Part shown: positions 41,290-49,850 of the stretch, in pieces
Numbering within the stretch: position 1 is the stretch's first letter
How the letters are laid out: each line of letters begins with the position of its first letter
Origin: Hallerella sp963652365
GTDB taxonomy: Bacteria > Fibrobacterota > Fibrobacteria > Fibrobacterales > Fibrobacteraceae
DNA: 64,000 nucleotides
Assembly: GCA_963652365.1 (NCBI GenBank)
Contig: CAVJTH010000001.1
Coordinates: forward strand, 1 to 64,000
Reading direction: 5' to 3'
Translations under genes and position numbers: made by a program
Notes under the pieces: model-generated
Databases searched by the model: none
Seen by the model: the letters and a program-made list of their open reading frames with translations, nothing else
Told to the model about the DNA's origin: nothing

Positions 41290-42023
41290 AAAGCCTGATA
41301 CGGACAATCCGCACGGAAAGAATTTCCAAGATTTACAACGGGCGCAGGGTGGTGAACGAAGCCTCCATCAGCGTTTCGCAGGGCGAGGTCGTCGGGCTTC
41401 TCGGGCCAAACGGAGCGGGGAAGACGACTACGTTCTACATGATCGTGGGCATGGTCCGGCCCGACTCCGGGCATATCTTTCTCGACGATGTCGAAATGAC
41501 CGAAAAGCCGATGTTCCGCAGGGCGCGACTGGGCGTGGGATATCTGCCGCAGGAGGCGTCCATCTTTCGGAAGATGAGCGTCCAGGACAATATCATGGCG
41601 ATTCTCGAAACGCAGGGAATGAAACGCGCGGAACGCAAGGAACGTCTGGAAGAACTTCTCGAAGAATTCAAGATTACGCACATCCGACACACCAAGGCGA
41701 TGAGCTGTTCGGGCGGAGAACGCCGTCGTCTCGAAATCGCGCGGGCGCTCGCCGCGAGTCCGGATTTTCTGCTGCTCGACGAACCGTTTGCCGGCATCGA
41801 CCCGATTGCCGTGGCGGATATCCAGTCGGTCATCTCTTCCCTGCGCAACAAGGGAATGGGCGTGCTGATAACGGACCACAATGTTCGCGAAACGCTTTCG
41901 ATTACGAACCGCGCCTACATCATGTACAAGAGCCAGGTCCTCACCGAAGGATCGTCGGACTATCTTGCAAGCAACGAAGAGGCGAAACGCATCTATCTCG
42001 GGGAATCGTTCCGATTGGATTGA
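41286..42023 (+). CDS. lptB: LPS export ABC transporter ATPase LptB
   Basis: A 245-residue cytosolic ATPase that powers LPS extraction with LptF/LptG (not in this window). Walker A is GPNGAGKTT, the Q-loop is GYLPQEASIF, the signature is SGGERRRLEIARAL, Walker B is FLLLDEPFAGIDP and the switch is TDHNVRET, the sequence typical of LptB. SSDYLASNEEAKRIYLGESFRL at the C-terminus is also characteristic. It overlaps lptA by four bases and rpoN follows after nine bases. Confidence 0.97.
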   Translation: MKSLIRTIRTERISKIYNGRRVVNEASISVSQGEVVGLLGPNGAGKTTTFYMIVGMVRPDSGHIFLDDVEMTEKPMFRRARLGVGYLPQEASIFRKMSVQDNIMAILETQGMKRAERKERLEELLEEFKITHIRHTKAMSCSGGERRRLEIARALAASPDFLLLDEPFAGIDPIAVADIQSVISSLRNKGMGVLITDHNVRETLSITNRAYIMYKSQVLTEGSSDYLASNEEAKRIYLGESFRLD

Positions 42024-42032
42024 GGAGGCTTC

Positions 42033-43550
42033 ATGGATTTGGGAATACAGCTTAAGCAGGGCGTTCGGCTTGAACAGAATCTGTCGCCGCAGATGTTGCA
42101 GTCCGTCAAGATGCTCCAGATGAACTCGCTGGAACTGGAAACGGCGATATCGGAAGAACTCGCCGAAAACCCGCTTCTCGAAGCGGACGATGCACCCGAC
42201 AGCCGCCTGGAATCCCTGGACGCGCCGACAAGGGAAAGCTCCGGGCGAGACGGCGAAGACAACAGTCACGATCTGATGGAACCCGGTGGCGAAAATTCGA
42301 TCGACTGGGAAAAATACATGGAAGACGGATTTCGGAACGCGGAGGCTCCTTACAAGGACCTAGGCGGTCGAGACTCCGACGACGAACTTCGCCCCGAGCC
42401 GACCCGCGGTCTCAGCATGCAGGATATCCTGAAGAACCAGCTTCGCGAATGGAAGCGTCCTCCGCGGATCGTCCGGATTGTCGAATATCTCATCGGCTGC
42501 GTCGGCGACGACGGATTTCTCGCTCCGGCGGATAGCGGGCTTGTCGCCCAGGAAACAAGCGCCGACAGGCGAAATCCCGACATTCTCGAAGTGGAAGACG
42601 TCTTGCAGAAAAGGAAACCGCTCGAAGAAGCCTCGTATCCCGTCCAGGAAGCGTTTCACGTTCTCCAGTCGTTTACGCCGCCGGGAATCGGAGCGCGCGA
42701 CCTTCGCGAATGTCTGCTGATTCAGGCCTACCGGATTCCGGATTTTTCGCCGCTCGCCATCCGGATCCTCGAAGAACACTACGACGAGCTCAGGGAATTG
42801 CGGTATGCGGCGATCGCCAAGGCGCTGAACGTCTCGACGGAAGAGGTCCAGAAGGCCGTGCACGAGCTCTCCCGTCTTTCTCCGCATCCCGGAACTCAGA
42901 TCAACAATGCGCCAGTCCAGTCGATAGTCCCCGACATGGAAATCGTCGAAACGGAACCTGGCGAATTCAAGGTCGTCATGTATCGCGACCATGTTCCGCG
43001 CCTGCACATCAACGAGACTTACCGCAAGCTTTTGCAAAGCCCGACCGCGAGCAAGAAGGACAAGGAATATGTCCGGGAAAAGCTCAATGCCGCGAACTCG
43101 TTCATCAAGAGCGTCGATAATCGTCGCAGCACGATTGAACTGGTGATGAACGCCATTCTCGAAAAACAGCGCGACTTTTTTGTCAAAGGCCCGGAGAACC
43201 TGAAGCCGATGATTCTCCAGGACATCGCCGACGAGATTCATCGCGACCCTAGCACAGTCAATCGGGCGACGAACGGGAAATATGTGGATACTCCTTACGG
43301 AGTTTACGAACTCAAGCAGTTCTTCAGCTCGGGGGTTTCCCAGGGCGACGGCACGTCTATCGGGTCCGCCAAGATTCTCGATGCCATCAGGGAACTTGTC
43401 GCCGGAGAAGATCGCACGGCGCCGCTTTCCGACCAGGCGATCGCCGATGCGCTTGAACGGCAAGGCGTGAAAGTGGCGCGTCGGACTGTTGCCAAGTATC
43501 GCGAAGAACTCAAGATCCTCCCGGCACGGCTCCGAAAATCCGTCGTCTAG
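42033..43550 (+). CDS. rpoN: RNA polymerase sigma-54 factor
   Basis: A 505-residue sigma-54. Region I, rich in Gln and Leu, is at the N-terminus (LGIQLKQGVRLEQNLSPQMLQSVKMLQMNSLELETAISEELAENPLLE). An acidic region II follows, then the core-binding and helix-turn-helix segments (IADEIHRDPSTVNRATNGKYVDTPYGVYELKQFFSS). The RpoN box ARRTVAKYRE is near the C-terminus. It recognises -24/-12 promoters and needs AAA+ enhancer-binding activators. The position after lptB is conserved across many Gram-negatives. Confidence 0.97.
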   Translation: MDLGIQLKQGVRLEQNLSPQMLQSVKMLQMNSLELETAISEELAENPLLEADDAPDSRLESLDAPTRESSGRDGEDNSHDLMEPGGENSIDWEKYMEDGFRNAEAPYKDLGGRDSDDELRPEPTRGLSMQDILKNQLREWKRPPRIVRIVEYLIGCVGDDGFLAPADSGLVAQETSADRRNPDILEVEDVLQKRKPLEEASYPVQEAFHVLQSFTPPGIGARDLRECLLIQAYRIPDFSPLAIRILEEHYDELRELRYAAIAKALNVSTEEVQKAVHELSRLSPHPGTQINNAPVQSIVPDMEIVETEPGEFKVVMYRDHVPRLHINETYRKLLQSPTASKKDKEYVREKLNAANSFIKSVDNRRSTIELVMNAILEKQRDFFVKGPENLKPMILQDIADEIHRDPSTVNRATNGKYVDTPYGVYELKQFFSSGVSQGDGTSIGSAKILDAIRELVAGEDRTAPLSDQAIADALERQGVKVARRTVAKYREELKILPARLRKSVV

Positions 43551-43634
43551 AAAACGCAAGGAACGAGCCGATTTTTCTCCGATTTCCTTTCCGGTGCGTT
43601 ATACCGTAAAAGAGTTCACCGAAAGGAGATTTTC

Positions 43635-44627
43635 ATGAAGAGAAAAATGAACGCTCATCCGCATGACGACTTTTTCCGTTCCGTTTTCTACAAGCCCGAA
43701 CGCTGCGCCGGACTGCTCCGTCTAGCCGCCGGACAAAACGAGAGCCTGGCCCGATTTATCGAAACGGTCGATTTGGCTACGCTTTCCGACATCTCGGATT
43801 CCTTTGTCGATGAAAACGACAAGGGGTGCGCCGATCTGGCGTTTACCGTCAAGCTCAAGGATTCGGGCAAGGACGCAAAACTGCTTGTCGGGATTATCGT
43901 GGAACACAAGTCGTATCGGGACGATGAAGTCTTCCGGCAGCTCATCCGTTATTGGCACGGACTGATGGTGATTCGCCATGACAACATTCCAACCGTTGCC
44001 ATTATCCTGTACAACGGGAGGGAAGCATGGCGACCGACAGAAGTGCCGATGTTTTCCGATTACCCGGAATACTACCACCGGATCGGTCTGCCGTTTATCT
44101 GCGAATTTATCGATGCCGGAAGCGTGATTTTCCGAAACGCGGTTGAAGACATCGATGCGGAAACGGCGTTTGCCCTTCTGATCATGAAATACGCCTTTGA
44201 GCCGGCTGGCCTGGAAAATCTGCGAAGGGACGCACAACGGGTATTTTTCGAAATTCCTCAAAAGGAAAGAGCGATCCTTGTCCGGAAAACGATGCTATAT
44301 TTGACAGCGGTAAAGCGTCCAGAAGACAAGGAGGAATTTATGGACTACGTGACTCATCGCGACGTGTATGGCGAACCTAGCCTGTATGAAGTACTCGAAA
44401 AGGAATACGTGGATGCTCACAAGGACGCATGGAAGGCCGAAGGTGTCCAGGCCGGCATTCAGGAAGGACTCCAGCAGGGACTCCAGCAGGGACTCCAGAA
44501 AGGGCTCCGCGATGCGAAAGTTCAGGTCGCCCGGGCGATGCTTGGCGATGGAATGCCGCTGCAAAAGGTTGTCCGGTATTCCGGCCTTTCCGAGCGGGAA
44601 ATTCAAGGGCTGGAGCTAGAGGGCTAA
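43635..44627 (+). CDS. Rpn-family PD-(D/E)XK nuclease/putative transposase
   Basis: A 330-residue Rpn (YhgA-like) protein. HPHDDFFRSVFYKPE at the N-terminus is the family opening, and the nuclease core is seen as CADLAF and LLVGIIVEHKS (Asp...Glu-x-Lys type, here E-H-K). The C-terminal Gln/Gly-Leu repeats come from 12-bp DNA repeats (44466-44501). Rpn proteins promote RecA-independent recombination and are linked to phage defence. AAAGGAGA lies before the ATG. It sits between rpoN and hpf, a pair usually adjacent, so it is probably an insertion into that operon. Confidence 0.9.
   Translation: MKRKMNAHPHDDFFRSVFYKPERCAGLLRLAAGQNESLARFIETVDLATLSDISDSFVDENDKGCADLAFTVKLKDSGKDAKLLVGIIVEHKSYRDDEVFRQLIRYWHGLMVIRHDNIPTVAIILYNGREAWRPTEVPMFSDYPEYYHRIGLPFICEFIDAGSVIFRNAVEDIDAETAFALLIMKYAFEPAGLENLRRDAQRVFFEIPQKERAILVRKTMLYLTAVKRPEDKEEFMDYVTHRDVYGEPSLYEVLEKEYVDAHKDAWKAEGVQAGIQEGLQQGLQQGLQKGLRDAKVQVARAMLGDGMPLQKVVRYSGLSEREIQGLELEG
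44466..44501 (+). repeat. 12-bp tandem repeat within the Rpn gene
   Basis: GGACTCCAGCAG at 44466-44477 and 44478-44489, then GGACTCCAGAAA at 44490-44501 and a decayed fourth unit. It encodes GLQQ/GLQK repeats. Being a multiple of three, copy-number change would keep the reading frame. Confidence 0.85.
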
Positions 44628-44706
44628 GGTTCGGTATTCCAACCGGGACGATCGAAAAGAAAAATTTTTCTTTAAAAATCGTTCTTTTTCGAACAATAAA
44701 GATGTA

Positions 44707-44714
44707 TATCTTTG
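44707..44714 (+). promoter_or_regulatory. -7 element upstream of hpf
   Basis: TATCTTTG matches the TAnnTTTG -7 consensus and is identical to the rpmH -7 element. The -33 region is only partly conserved (TTTTTC near 44685-44690). The site lies 54 bases before the hpf start and allows hpf to be transcribed separately from rpoN and the Rpn gene. Confidence 0.5.
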
Positions 44715-44768
44715 GAGAAGGCGAAAGCCTTTTTAGTTGTCTTACACCCTTTAACTGGAAGGTTTGTC

Positions 44769-45095
44769 ATGGAAGTTCAAATTTCTGCCCGTCATTGCAC
44801 CATCTCCGATACGCTTCAGGATCACTTGAAAGAAGAAGTGGATGCACTCGGCAAGTTTTACCCGAACATCACGTCCGCTTCCATCGTTCTCGACAGGGTT
44901 GGCGATCTGAACCGCCACTGTGAAATTTCCCTCAATGTCAAGGGTGCGGTCATCGTCGCCTCCGCAGACGAAGAAAACATGGGAAAGGCCATCGACAACG
45001 CCTTGGAGCGTGCCAAGATCCAGCTCAAGAAAGCGAACGAAAAGCAAAAGGCGCACCAGGCGGAATCGGTCGCAAACGTTACGGCGCAAAATTAA
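44769..45095 (+). CDS. hpf: ribosome hibernation-promoting factor (short form)
   Basis: A 108-residue ribosome-binding protein of the HPF/RaiA family that protects idle 30S/100S ribosomes. The sequence MEVQISARHCTISDTLQDHLKEEVDALGKFYPNITSASIVLDR follows the family beta-alpha-beta start, and GAVIVASADEENMGKAIDNALERAKIQLKKANEK the second half. The ATG at 44769 is chosen because homology begins there and GGAAGGT lies upstream; the open frame extends 57 bases further, over the promoter. The short length means no dimerisation domain. hprK follows after two bases. Confidence 0.93.
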   Translation: MEVQISARHCTISDTLQDHLKEEVDALGKFYPNITSASIVLDRVGDLNRHCEISLNVKGAVIVASADEENMGKAIDNALERAKIQLKKANEKQKAHQAESVANVTAQN

Positions 45096-45097
45096 AG

Positions 45098-46126
45098 TTG
45101 GCGTATCGCTGTTTCGACAATCTGGATGTCAAGTGCCGAGCCTCGTGCCCGGTTCTTGATTTTTATAGGCATTTTCGTCACAAGCTAAGGCTCGCGCTTC
45201 TCACGCCAGAGTCGTCGCTGGGAACGGATCTGTCTCGCGTGGGCATTCACCGTCCTGGGCTTGCGATGACCGGGTTTATCGACGGCTACAATCCCGACCA
45301 GATCCAGATGGTCGGCTCTACGGAATGGAGCTATCTGGAGCATCTCGACGCGGCGTCCCGGCGGAAAGTCTTTGACGGACTTTCGAAGTACCGATCGCCG
45401 CTGTGGATTGTCACGCATCGCTTGCCGCCGCATCCCGAGCTGCTGGAAATGTGCTCGGCGCAAAATGTTCCCCTGATGACGACAGAACTTTCCACGTTCG
45501 ATTTCGCCAAGGAGGCCCAGCGATTTCTGGAACTGTATTTTGCAAAGTACACGTCGGTTCACGCGAGCCTTGTCGATGTCTATGGCGTAGGGATGCTTTA
45601 CGTCGGAGACAGCAACGTGGGAAAATCGGAATGCGTGCTCGATCTCGTGGAACGCGGACATCGTCTGGTCGCCGACGATTCGGTCCGAATCACGAAGCTT
45701 GGGAACACTCTGGTCGGTCGCTCCGAATCGCTCATCAGGCATCACATGGAAATTCGTGGGGTGGGAATTATCGATGTGCGCGCGATGTTCGGAATCTCGT
45801 CCGTCCGCCACAAGAAGAAAATCGAAGTCGTCATCGAGCTGGAACCCTGGGAACGGGGCGTTACCTACGAGCGCACGGGGCTTTCGCATTCTTACGAAAG
45901 GATTCTCGGCATCAAGATTCCCAAGGTGCTGATTCCCGTTGCGCCGGGAAAAAGCCTCACCGTGATTTCCGAAGTCATCGCGATGAATACGCTGATGAAA
46001 ATGAATGGAATCGACACGGCGCAGGAATTCAACAAGTCGCTGGTCCAGGCGATTCAGGACAAGGCTAGGGGAATTTCCGGTAACGACGCTCTTGACGGGC
46101 TTCTTGACGGAGCCGACTATGAATAG
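45098..46126 (+). CDS. hprK: HPr kinase/phosphorylase
   Basis: A 342-residue bifunctional HPr kinase/phosphorylase. HRPGLAMTGF (51-60) belongs to the N-terminal domain. The catalytic HASLVDVYGVG (His155), Walker A GDSNVGKS (170-177) and the HprK signature MEIRGVGIIDVRAMFG (217-232) are all present. It would phosphorylate HPr on serine in response to energy state; no ptsH, ptsI or EII gene is in view. The start is TTG at 45098, two bases after hpf, and no ATG exists before the conserved part. In proteobacteria rpoN-hpf-ptsN-hprK is a known order; ptsN is missing here. Confidence 0.95.
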   Translation: MAYRCFDNLDVKCRASCPVLDFYRHFRHKLRLALLTPESSLGTDLSRVGIHRPGLAMTGFIDGYNPDQIQMVGSTEWSYLEHLDAASRRKVFDGLSKYRSPLWIVTHRLPPHPELLEMCSAQNVPLMTTELSTFDFAKEAQRFLELYFAKYTSVHASLVDVYGVGMLYVGDSNVGKSECVLDLVERGHRLVADDSVRITKLGNTLVGRSESLIRHHMEIRGVGIIDVRAMFGISSVRHKKKIEVVIELEPWERGVTYERTGLSHSYERILGIKIPKVLIPVAPGKSLTVISEVIAMNTLMKMNGIDTAQEFNKSLVQAIQDKARGISGNDALDGLLDGADYE

Positions 46127-47036
46127 CAAGCTTTCGAAATACGGAAACAAGCGGATGCTGTTCTTCCTCTTGCTTCTCGTTTTCGGCATTTTTCTCCTGT
46201 GGTATTTCTTTCATCCGCTCAGTCCGCACAATGTTCGGGTTCGCTACGTGGCCGCTTTTGACAGGATAGGTCCGGTCAGCGGAGGGAAGAACGTCAAGGT
46301 CGGCGGAATTCCCAAGGGAAGGATTACGCACATCGAAAAGACGGATTCGCTCCTCTACGTGAATTTCGAAGTCGAGTCGAGCGTACGCGTTCCGAAGGAT
46401 TCCCGGCTGCACTTCGCGTCGGCAGGCTTTTTGGGAAACCGGGAACTTGAAATTGTCCTGGGCGATTCTTCCGAAAGCTTTTCGAAAGGCGACACGATTT
46501 TCTGTACTGTCTTCGACAAGGGGCTTGAAACGGCTCGCGAAGATCTGGACGAATCCATTTCGCGTTTCAAGACGATCCTGGATTCGGCTCGAGCGTTTTT
46601 CGACTCGTTGGATTCGGGAGCGGAAGGTAGGCAGATCCGGCGAATTTCCCAGAAGGGAAAGAAAATTTCTTCCGTATCGGGAGCGAGTCTCGAAAATCTG
46701 GAAGGCGAATTGGGGAAATTGCTCGACGACCTTTCCGTCTCGGCGAAAAATCTGGATGCCGTAACGGCGAACATTTCCACGGGGGTGGGTTCTTCCAGGG
46801 AAACGCTTTCGGAAACTCTCGGAAGGCTGGATAGCCTCCGCGAATCGGCGAGGCGGCTCGATGTTCGCGTTTCGAGCGTTCTGGAAAAGTTCGACGGCAA
46901 TGACAATTCCGCTGCGCTCATTCTTCGGAAGGGAAGCGTCGTTTCCGTCGCCTTGAAGAATGTCCAGGCGAATGTCGAAATTCTCGTTCGGGATGTCAAG
47001 AAAAATGGCGTCAAGCTGAACGTAGATTTTTTCTAG
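46119..47036 (+). CDS. MCE-domain (MlaD-like) membrane protein
   Basis: A 305-residue protein with one N-terminal membrane anchor (MLFFLLLLVFGIFLLWYFF, residues 12-30), an MCE domain (about 36-120: VRYVAAFDRIGPVSGGKNVKVGGIPKGRITHIE...VNFEVESSVRVPKDSRLHFASAGFLGNRELEIVLG) and a long C-terminal region with coiled-coil character (about 150-260). MCE proteins carry phospholipids between membranes with MlaE/MlaF-type ABC partners, which are not in the window. The ATG at 46119 overlaps the hprK 3' end by eight bases. Confidence 0.88.
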   Translation: MNSKLSKYGNKRMLFFLLLLVFGIFLLWYFFHPLSPHNVRVRYVAAFDRIGPVSGGKNVKVGGIPKGRITHIEKTDSLLYVNFEVESSVRVPKDSRLHFASAGFLGNRELEIVLGDSSESFSKGDTIFCTVFDKGLETAREDLDESISRFKTILDSARAFFDSLDSGAEGRQIRRISQKGKKISSVSGASLENLEGELGKLLDDLSVSAKNLDAVTANISTGVGSSRETLSETLGRLDSLRESARRLDVRVSSVLEKFDGNDNSAALILRKGSVVSVALKNVQANVEILVRDVKKNGVKLNVDFF

Positions 47037-47093
47037 GCAAAATTTTACTTGACCGAAAACGCTTTTCCCGAGGGAAAAATTTATGTTTACTGC

Positions 47094-49811
47094 ATGAGAT
47101 TCGTTGCGGTTGCCCTTGGAATCTGCGCGCTGTCGCTTTCCTGTTCCGACATGCCAAAGCCTGCGAATTCGCAGGAGCCGGACCCATCCGAGACGCCCTT
47201 TGTCCGTTCGGCGCCCGTCATGTTCACGGAAGTCGTTCCGCAAAACCTGGACTTCGAGGACGAAGACGGAGAACATTCCGACTGGATAGAGCTTTTCAAT
47301 CCGGCGGATACCGCAGTGAATCTTGGGGGATATTCTCTGTCCAATTCCGTTTCCGAAGCCAGGTGGACGTTTGGCGATGTGAACGTTCCGCCGAAAAGCT
47401 TCCTGATCGTTTTCCTTTCAAAAAAGAATCGGCCTGACTACGTGATGCCTTCCGATTCCACCGGGATGATCGGAGGGGGAGCCTGGAGCTGGAGCGATGC
47501 GCAAAGCACGCCTGTCGCGGGAACGAGTTCCGCGGAACCCTGGAAGTTCTCGCGCTATGTTTCGACGGAAAACGGCGCCCGCATGATTTCAGGGCAGATG
47601 CAGCTTGGAAAGAACGAGGAGCTTGGCTGGAGCAGCGCGTGCATCTTTGTCGGGGTCGGAACCGGTTCGAAAAACGATGCGCACGATCTGGGCAGCGCAA
47701 ACCAGCTGCTTCTGACTGGCTACGTGACGGAGGGCGAACCTTTGGAAATCCGGCTGACCCAGCCCGATCTCGATGACTGGAAAGGCTGGGCGACGACGCT
47801 CGTCGGGACGGGCGATTCGATGACGACCTATTCGCTGAACGTTCCCACCGGGAAGAGCTTTCCCGATTTGGAGAACATCTATGGAATGCGCTTTGCCGCG
47901 GTGAGCAATCACTATTCGCCGGTCCAGTTTGCGTTCCGATCGATCGTTGCGAGGAATCAAGGGCATTTTCCGCATGCGGATTTCAAGCTGCCCAGGTCCG
48001 GAGGTGAAATCTTCCTGTTCGATGCGGCGGGGACTCTCCGGGATTCCATCGCCTATCCCAGCGTTCCTACGGGAAAATCCTATGCGCTGACGACTGCCGG
48101 CTGGGGCTTCGCAAAAGCTTCGCCGCTCGGAATCGAAGACTTTGCCTATGCGGGACAGGCGGAAGACAGGTTCTCGTTGCCGCCTTCAGGATTTTATCGC
48201 GAGTCGTTTGCCGTTTCCCTGCCCAGCGATTCTGCGGGAACCGTTCGCTGCGAGCTTGGCGGAAAGGCGCCGACTGCGCAGAGTCCCGTATGCCCCGAGA
48301 CGTTTACCGTTTCTTCGACGACGGTTCTTCGCGTCGCCACGTTCCGTGACGGATTTCTTCCGAGCGAAACGACGACCCGTACCTACATATTCGAAGACCA
48401 GCCTGGCATTGCGACCGCCTTTGTGACGGCGGATCCGGAGCAGCTTTTTAGCCCGGATTCCGGAATCTACGAGGAAGGCCCGGGCGCGAATGCCGCCGAG
48501 CCGCATTACGGAGCGAACTACTGGCTCGACAAGACGATTCCCGCCGAAATCGCCTTTCTTGAACCGGGAAGTCCGACGCCGGCGTTTGAAAGCCCCGCGG
48601 GCTATGAAATCTTTGGAAACTACAGCCGCGCGAACGAAAAGAAGTCCTTTGCGCTCAAGTTCCGAAAGAAGTATGGAAATTCCAGGCTGGAGTATCGGAT
48701 CTTTCCGGACTATCCGAATCTTTCGGAGTTCAAGGACCTCGTTTTTCGAAACAACGGAGGAAACTTTTACCAGGACTATCTTCGCGATCGTCTGGGATCG
48801 AGCATCACGAAAGGTCTCGGCGTCGATTTCCAGAAAGGCCGCTACGCGATCGTCTTCTACAACGGCGAATATTTCGGAATCCACAGCATTCGGGAACGCT
48901 CCAACGAAAACTACTTTGAAACCAATTACGGATACGATGCGAACGCAATCGATCTTCTCAAGAGCGACAATTCGGCGTCTGCGGGGTCTGCGGCCGATTT
49001 CGTCGCCCTGGAAAATTATGTACAAGGTAACGACATGGCTCTTCCCGAAGCCTATGAATATGTCGCAAGCCAGATGGACATCGACAACTTCATCAGCTAC
49101 ATGCAAACGGAAATGTTCGTGGCGAACCAGGACTGGCCCGGAAACAATCTGAAGAAGTGGCGCTCGACGGCTCCGCTTACCAAGTGGAAATGGTTCCTCT
49201 ATGACTTGGATTGGGGATTCGACAACGGACATTCGCAATACTCCGATATCGACATGTTCCACTTCGTGACGGATTCGACGGTTTCCGGCTACCCGAACGG
49301 GGCGGAATATACGATTCTCTTCCGAAACCTCCTGAAAAATTCGACGTTCCGGAATCGCTTTGTCAATCGGTTCGCGGCGCTTGTCGAAACGAAGTTCTGC
49401 GCGGATTCGGTTCTTGGAAAAATCGATGCGATGATGCGGGAAATCGAGGCGGAGATTCCTCGCGACCAAGCCCGTTGGAATCACAGCGCGTCCTACATGG
49501 AAAATTCCCTGGAGACGATTCGGGCGTTTGCGAAGGAACGTCCGGAAAAAGTCATTTCCGAAATGAAGGAATTCTTTGGGCTTGGAGAAATCCAGGAAGT
49601 CTCGGTTTCGTCAAGCGGTTGTGGCAGCGTTTCTGTCGATGGAATCCCTGTCCGGAACGCGACGATTCCTCTCTTTGCGGAAATTCCCGTGACGCTCAAG
49701 GCCGAAAACGGAGCGGGTTGTACATTTGTTTCCTGGAACGACGGCGAAGCGTCTTCCGAACGCGTCGTCGTGCCGCAAAAAGGAAATTCCTATGTCGCCG
49801 TTTTCCGGTAG
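47094..49811 (+). CDS. CotH-kinase lipoprotein with lamin-tail and chitobiase-like domains
   Basis: A 905-residue lipoprotein: signal and lipobox ALSLSC, start ATG 47094 (an in-frame TTG at 47049 lacks export features). Order of domains: lamin-tail LTD (about 35-150, MFTEVVPQNLDFEDEDGEHSDWIELFNP then LGGYSLSN), a beta-rich insert, a chitobiase/hexosaminidase C-terminal-like module (about 360-445, SLPPSGFYRESFAVSLPS), CotH (about 500-800, with LTKWKWFLYDLDWGFDNGH and NEN-type acidic residues) and a C-terminal beta repeat ending FVSWNDGEASSERVVVPQ. CotH proteins are atypical protein kinases of spore coat or cellulosome-like surfaces; here a surface-attached role is likely. Confidence 0.88.
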   Translation: MRFVAVALGICALSLSCSDMPKPANSQEPDPSETPFVRSAPVMFTEVVPQNLDFEDEDGEHSDWIELFNPADTAVNLGGYSLSNSVSEARWTFGDVNVPPKSFLIVFLSKKNRPDYVMPSDSTGMIGGGAWSWSDAQSTPVAGTSSAEPWKFSRYVSTENGARMISGQMQLGKNEELGWSSACIFVGVGTGSKNDAHDLGSANQLLLTGYVTEGEPLEIRLTQPDLDDWKGWATTLVGTGDSMTTYSLNVPTGKSFPDLENIYGMRFAAVSNHYSPVQFAFRSIVARNQGHFPHADFKLPRSGGEIFLFDAAGTLRDSIAYPSVPTGKSYALTTAGWGFAKASPLGIEDFAYAGQAEDRFSLPPSGFYRESFAVSLPSDSAGTVRCELGGKAPTAQSPVCPETFTVSSTTVLRVATFRDGFLPSETTTRTYIFEDQPGIATAFVTADPEQLFSPDSGIYEEGPGANAAEPHYGANYWLDKTIPAEIAFLEPGSPTPAFESPAGYEIFGNYSRANEKKSFALKFRKKYGNSRLEYRIFPDYPNLSEFKDLVFRNNGGNFYQDYLRDRLGSSITKGLGVDFQKGRYAIVFYNGEYFGIHSIRERSNENYFETNYGYDANAIDLLKSDNSASAGSAADFVALENYVQGNDMALPEAYEYVASQMDIDNFISYMQTEMFVANQDWPGNNLKKWRSTAPLTKWKWFLYDLDWGFDNGHSQYSDIDMFHFVTDSTVSGYPNGAEYTILFRNLLKNSTFRNRFVNRFAALVETKFCADSVLGKIDAMMREIEAEIPRDQARWNHSASYMENSLETIRAFAKERPEKVISEMKEFFGLGEIQEVSVSSSGCGSVSVDGIPVRNATIPLFAEIPVTLKAENGAGCTFVSWNDGEASSERVVVPQKGNSYVAVFR

Positions 49812-49850
49812 GAAATCTTTTGCCGACAACTTTTCTAACATTGCGGTCAA

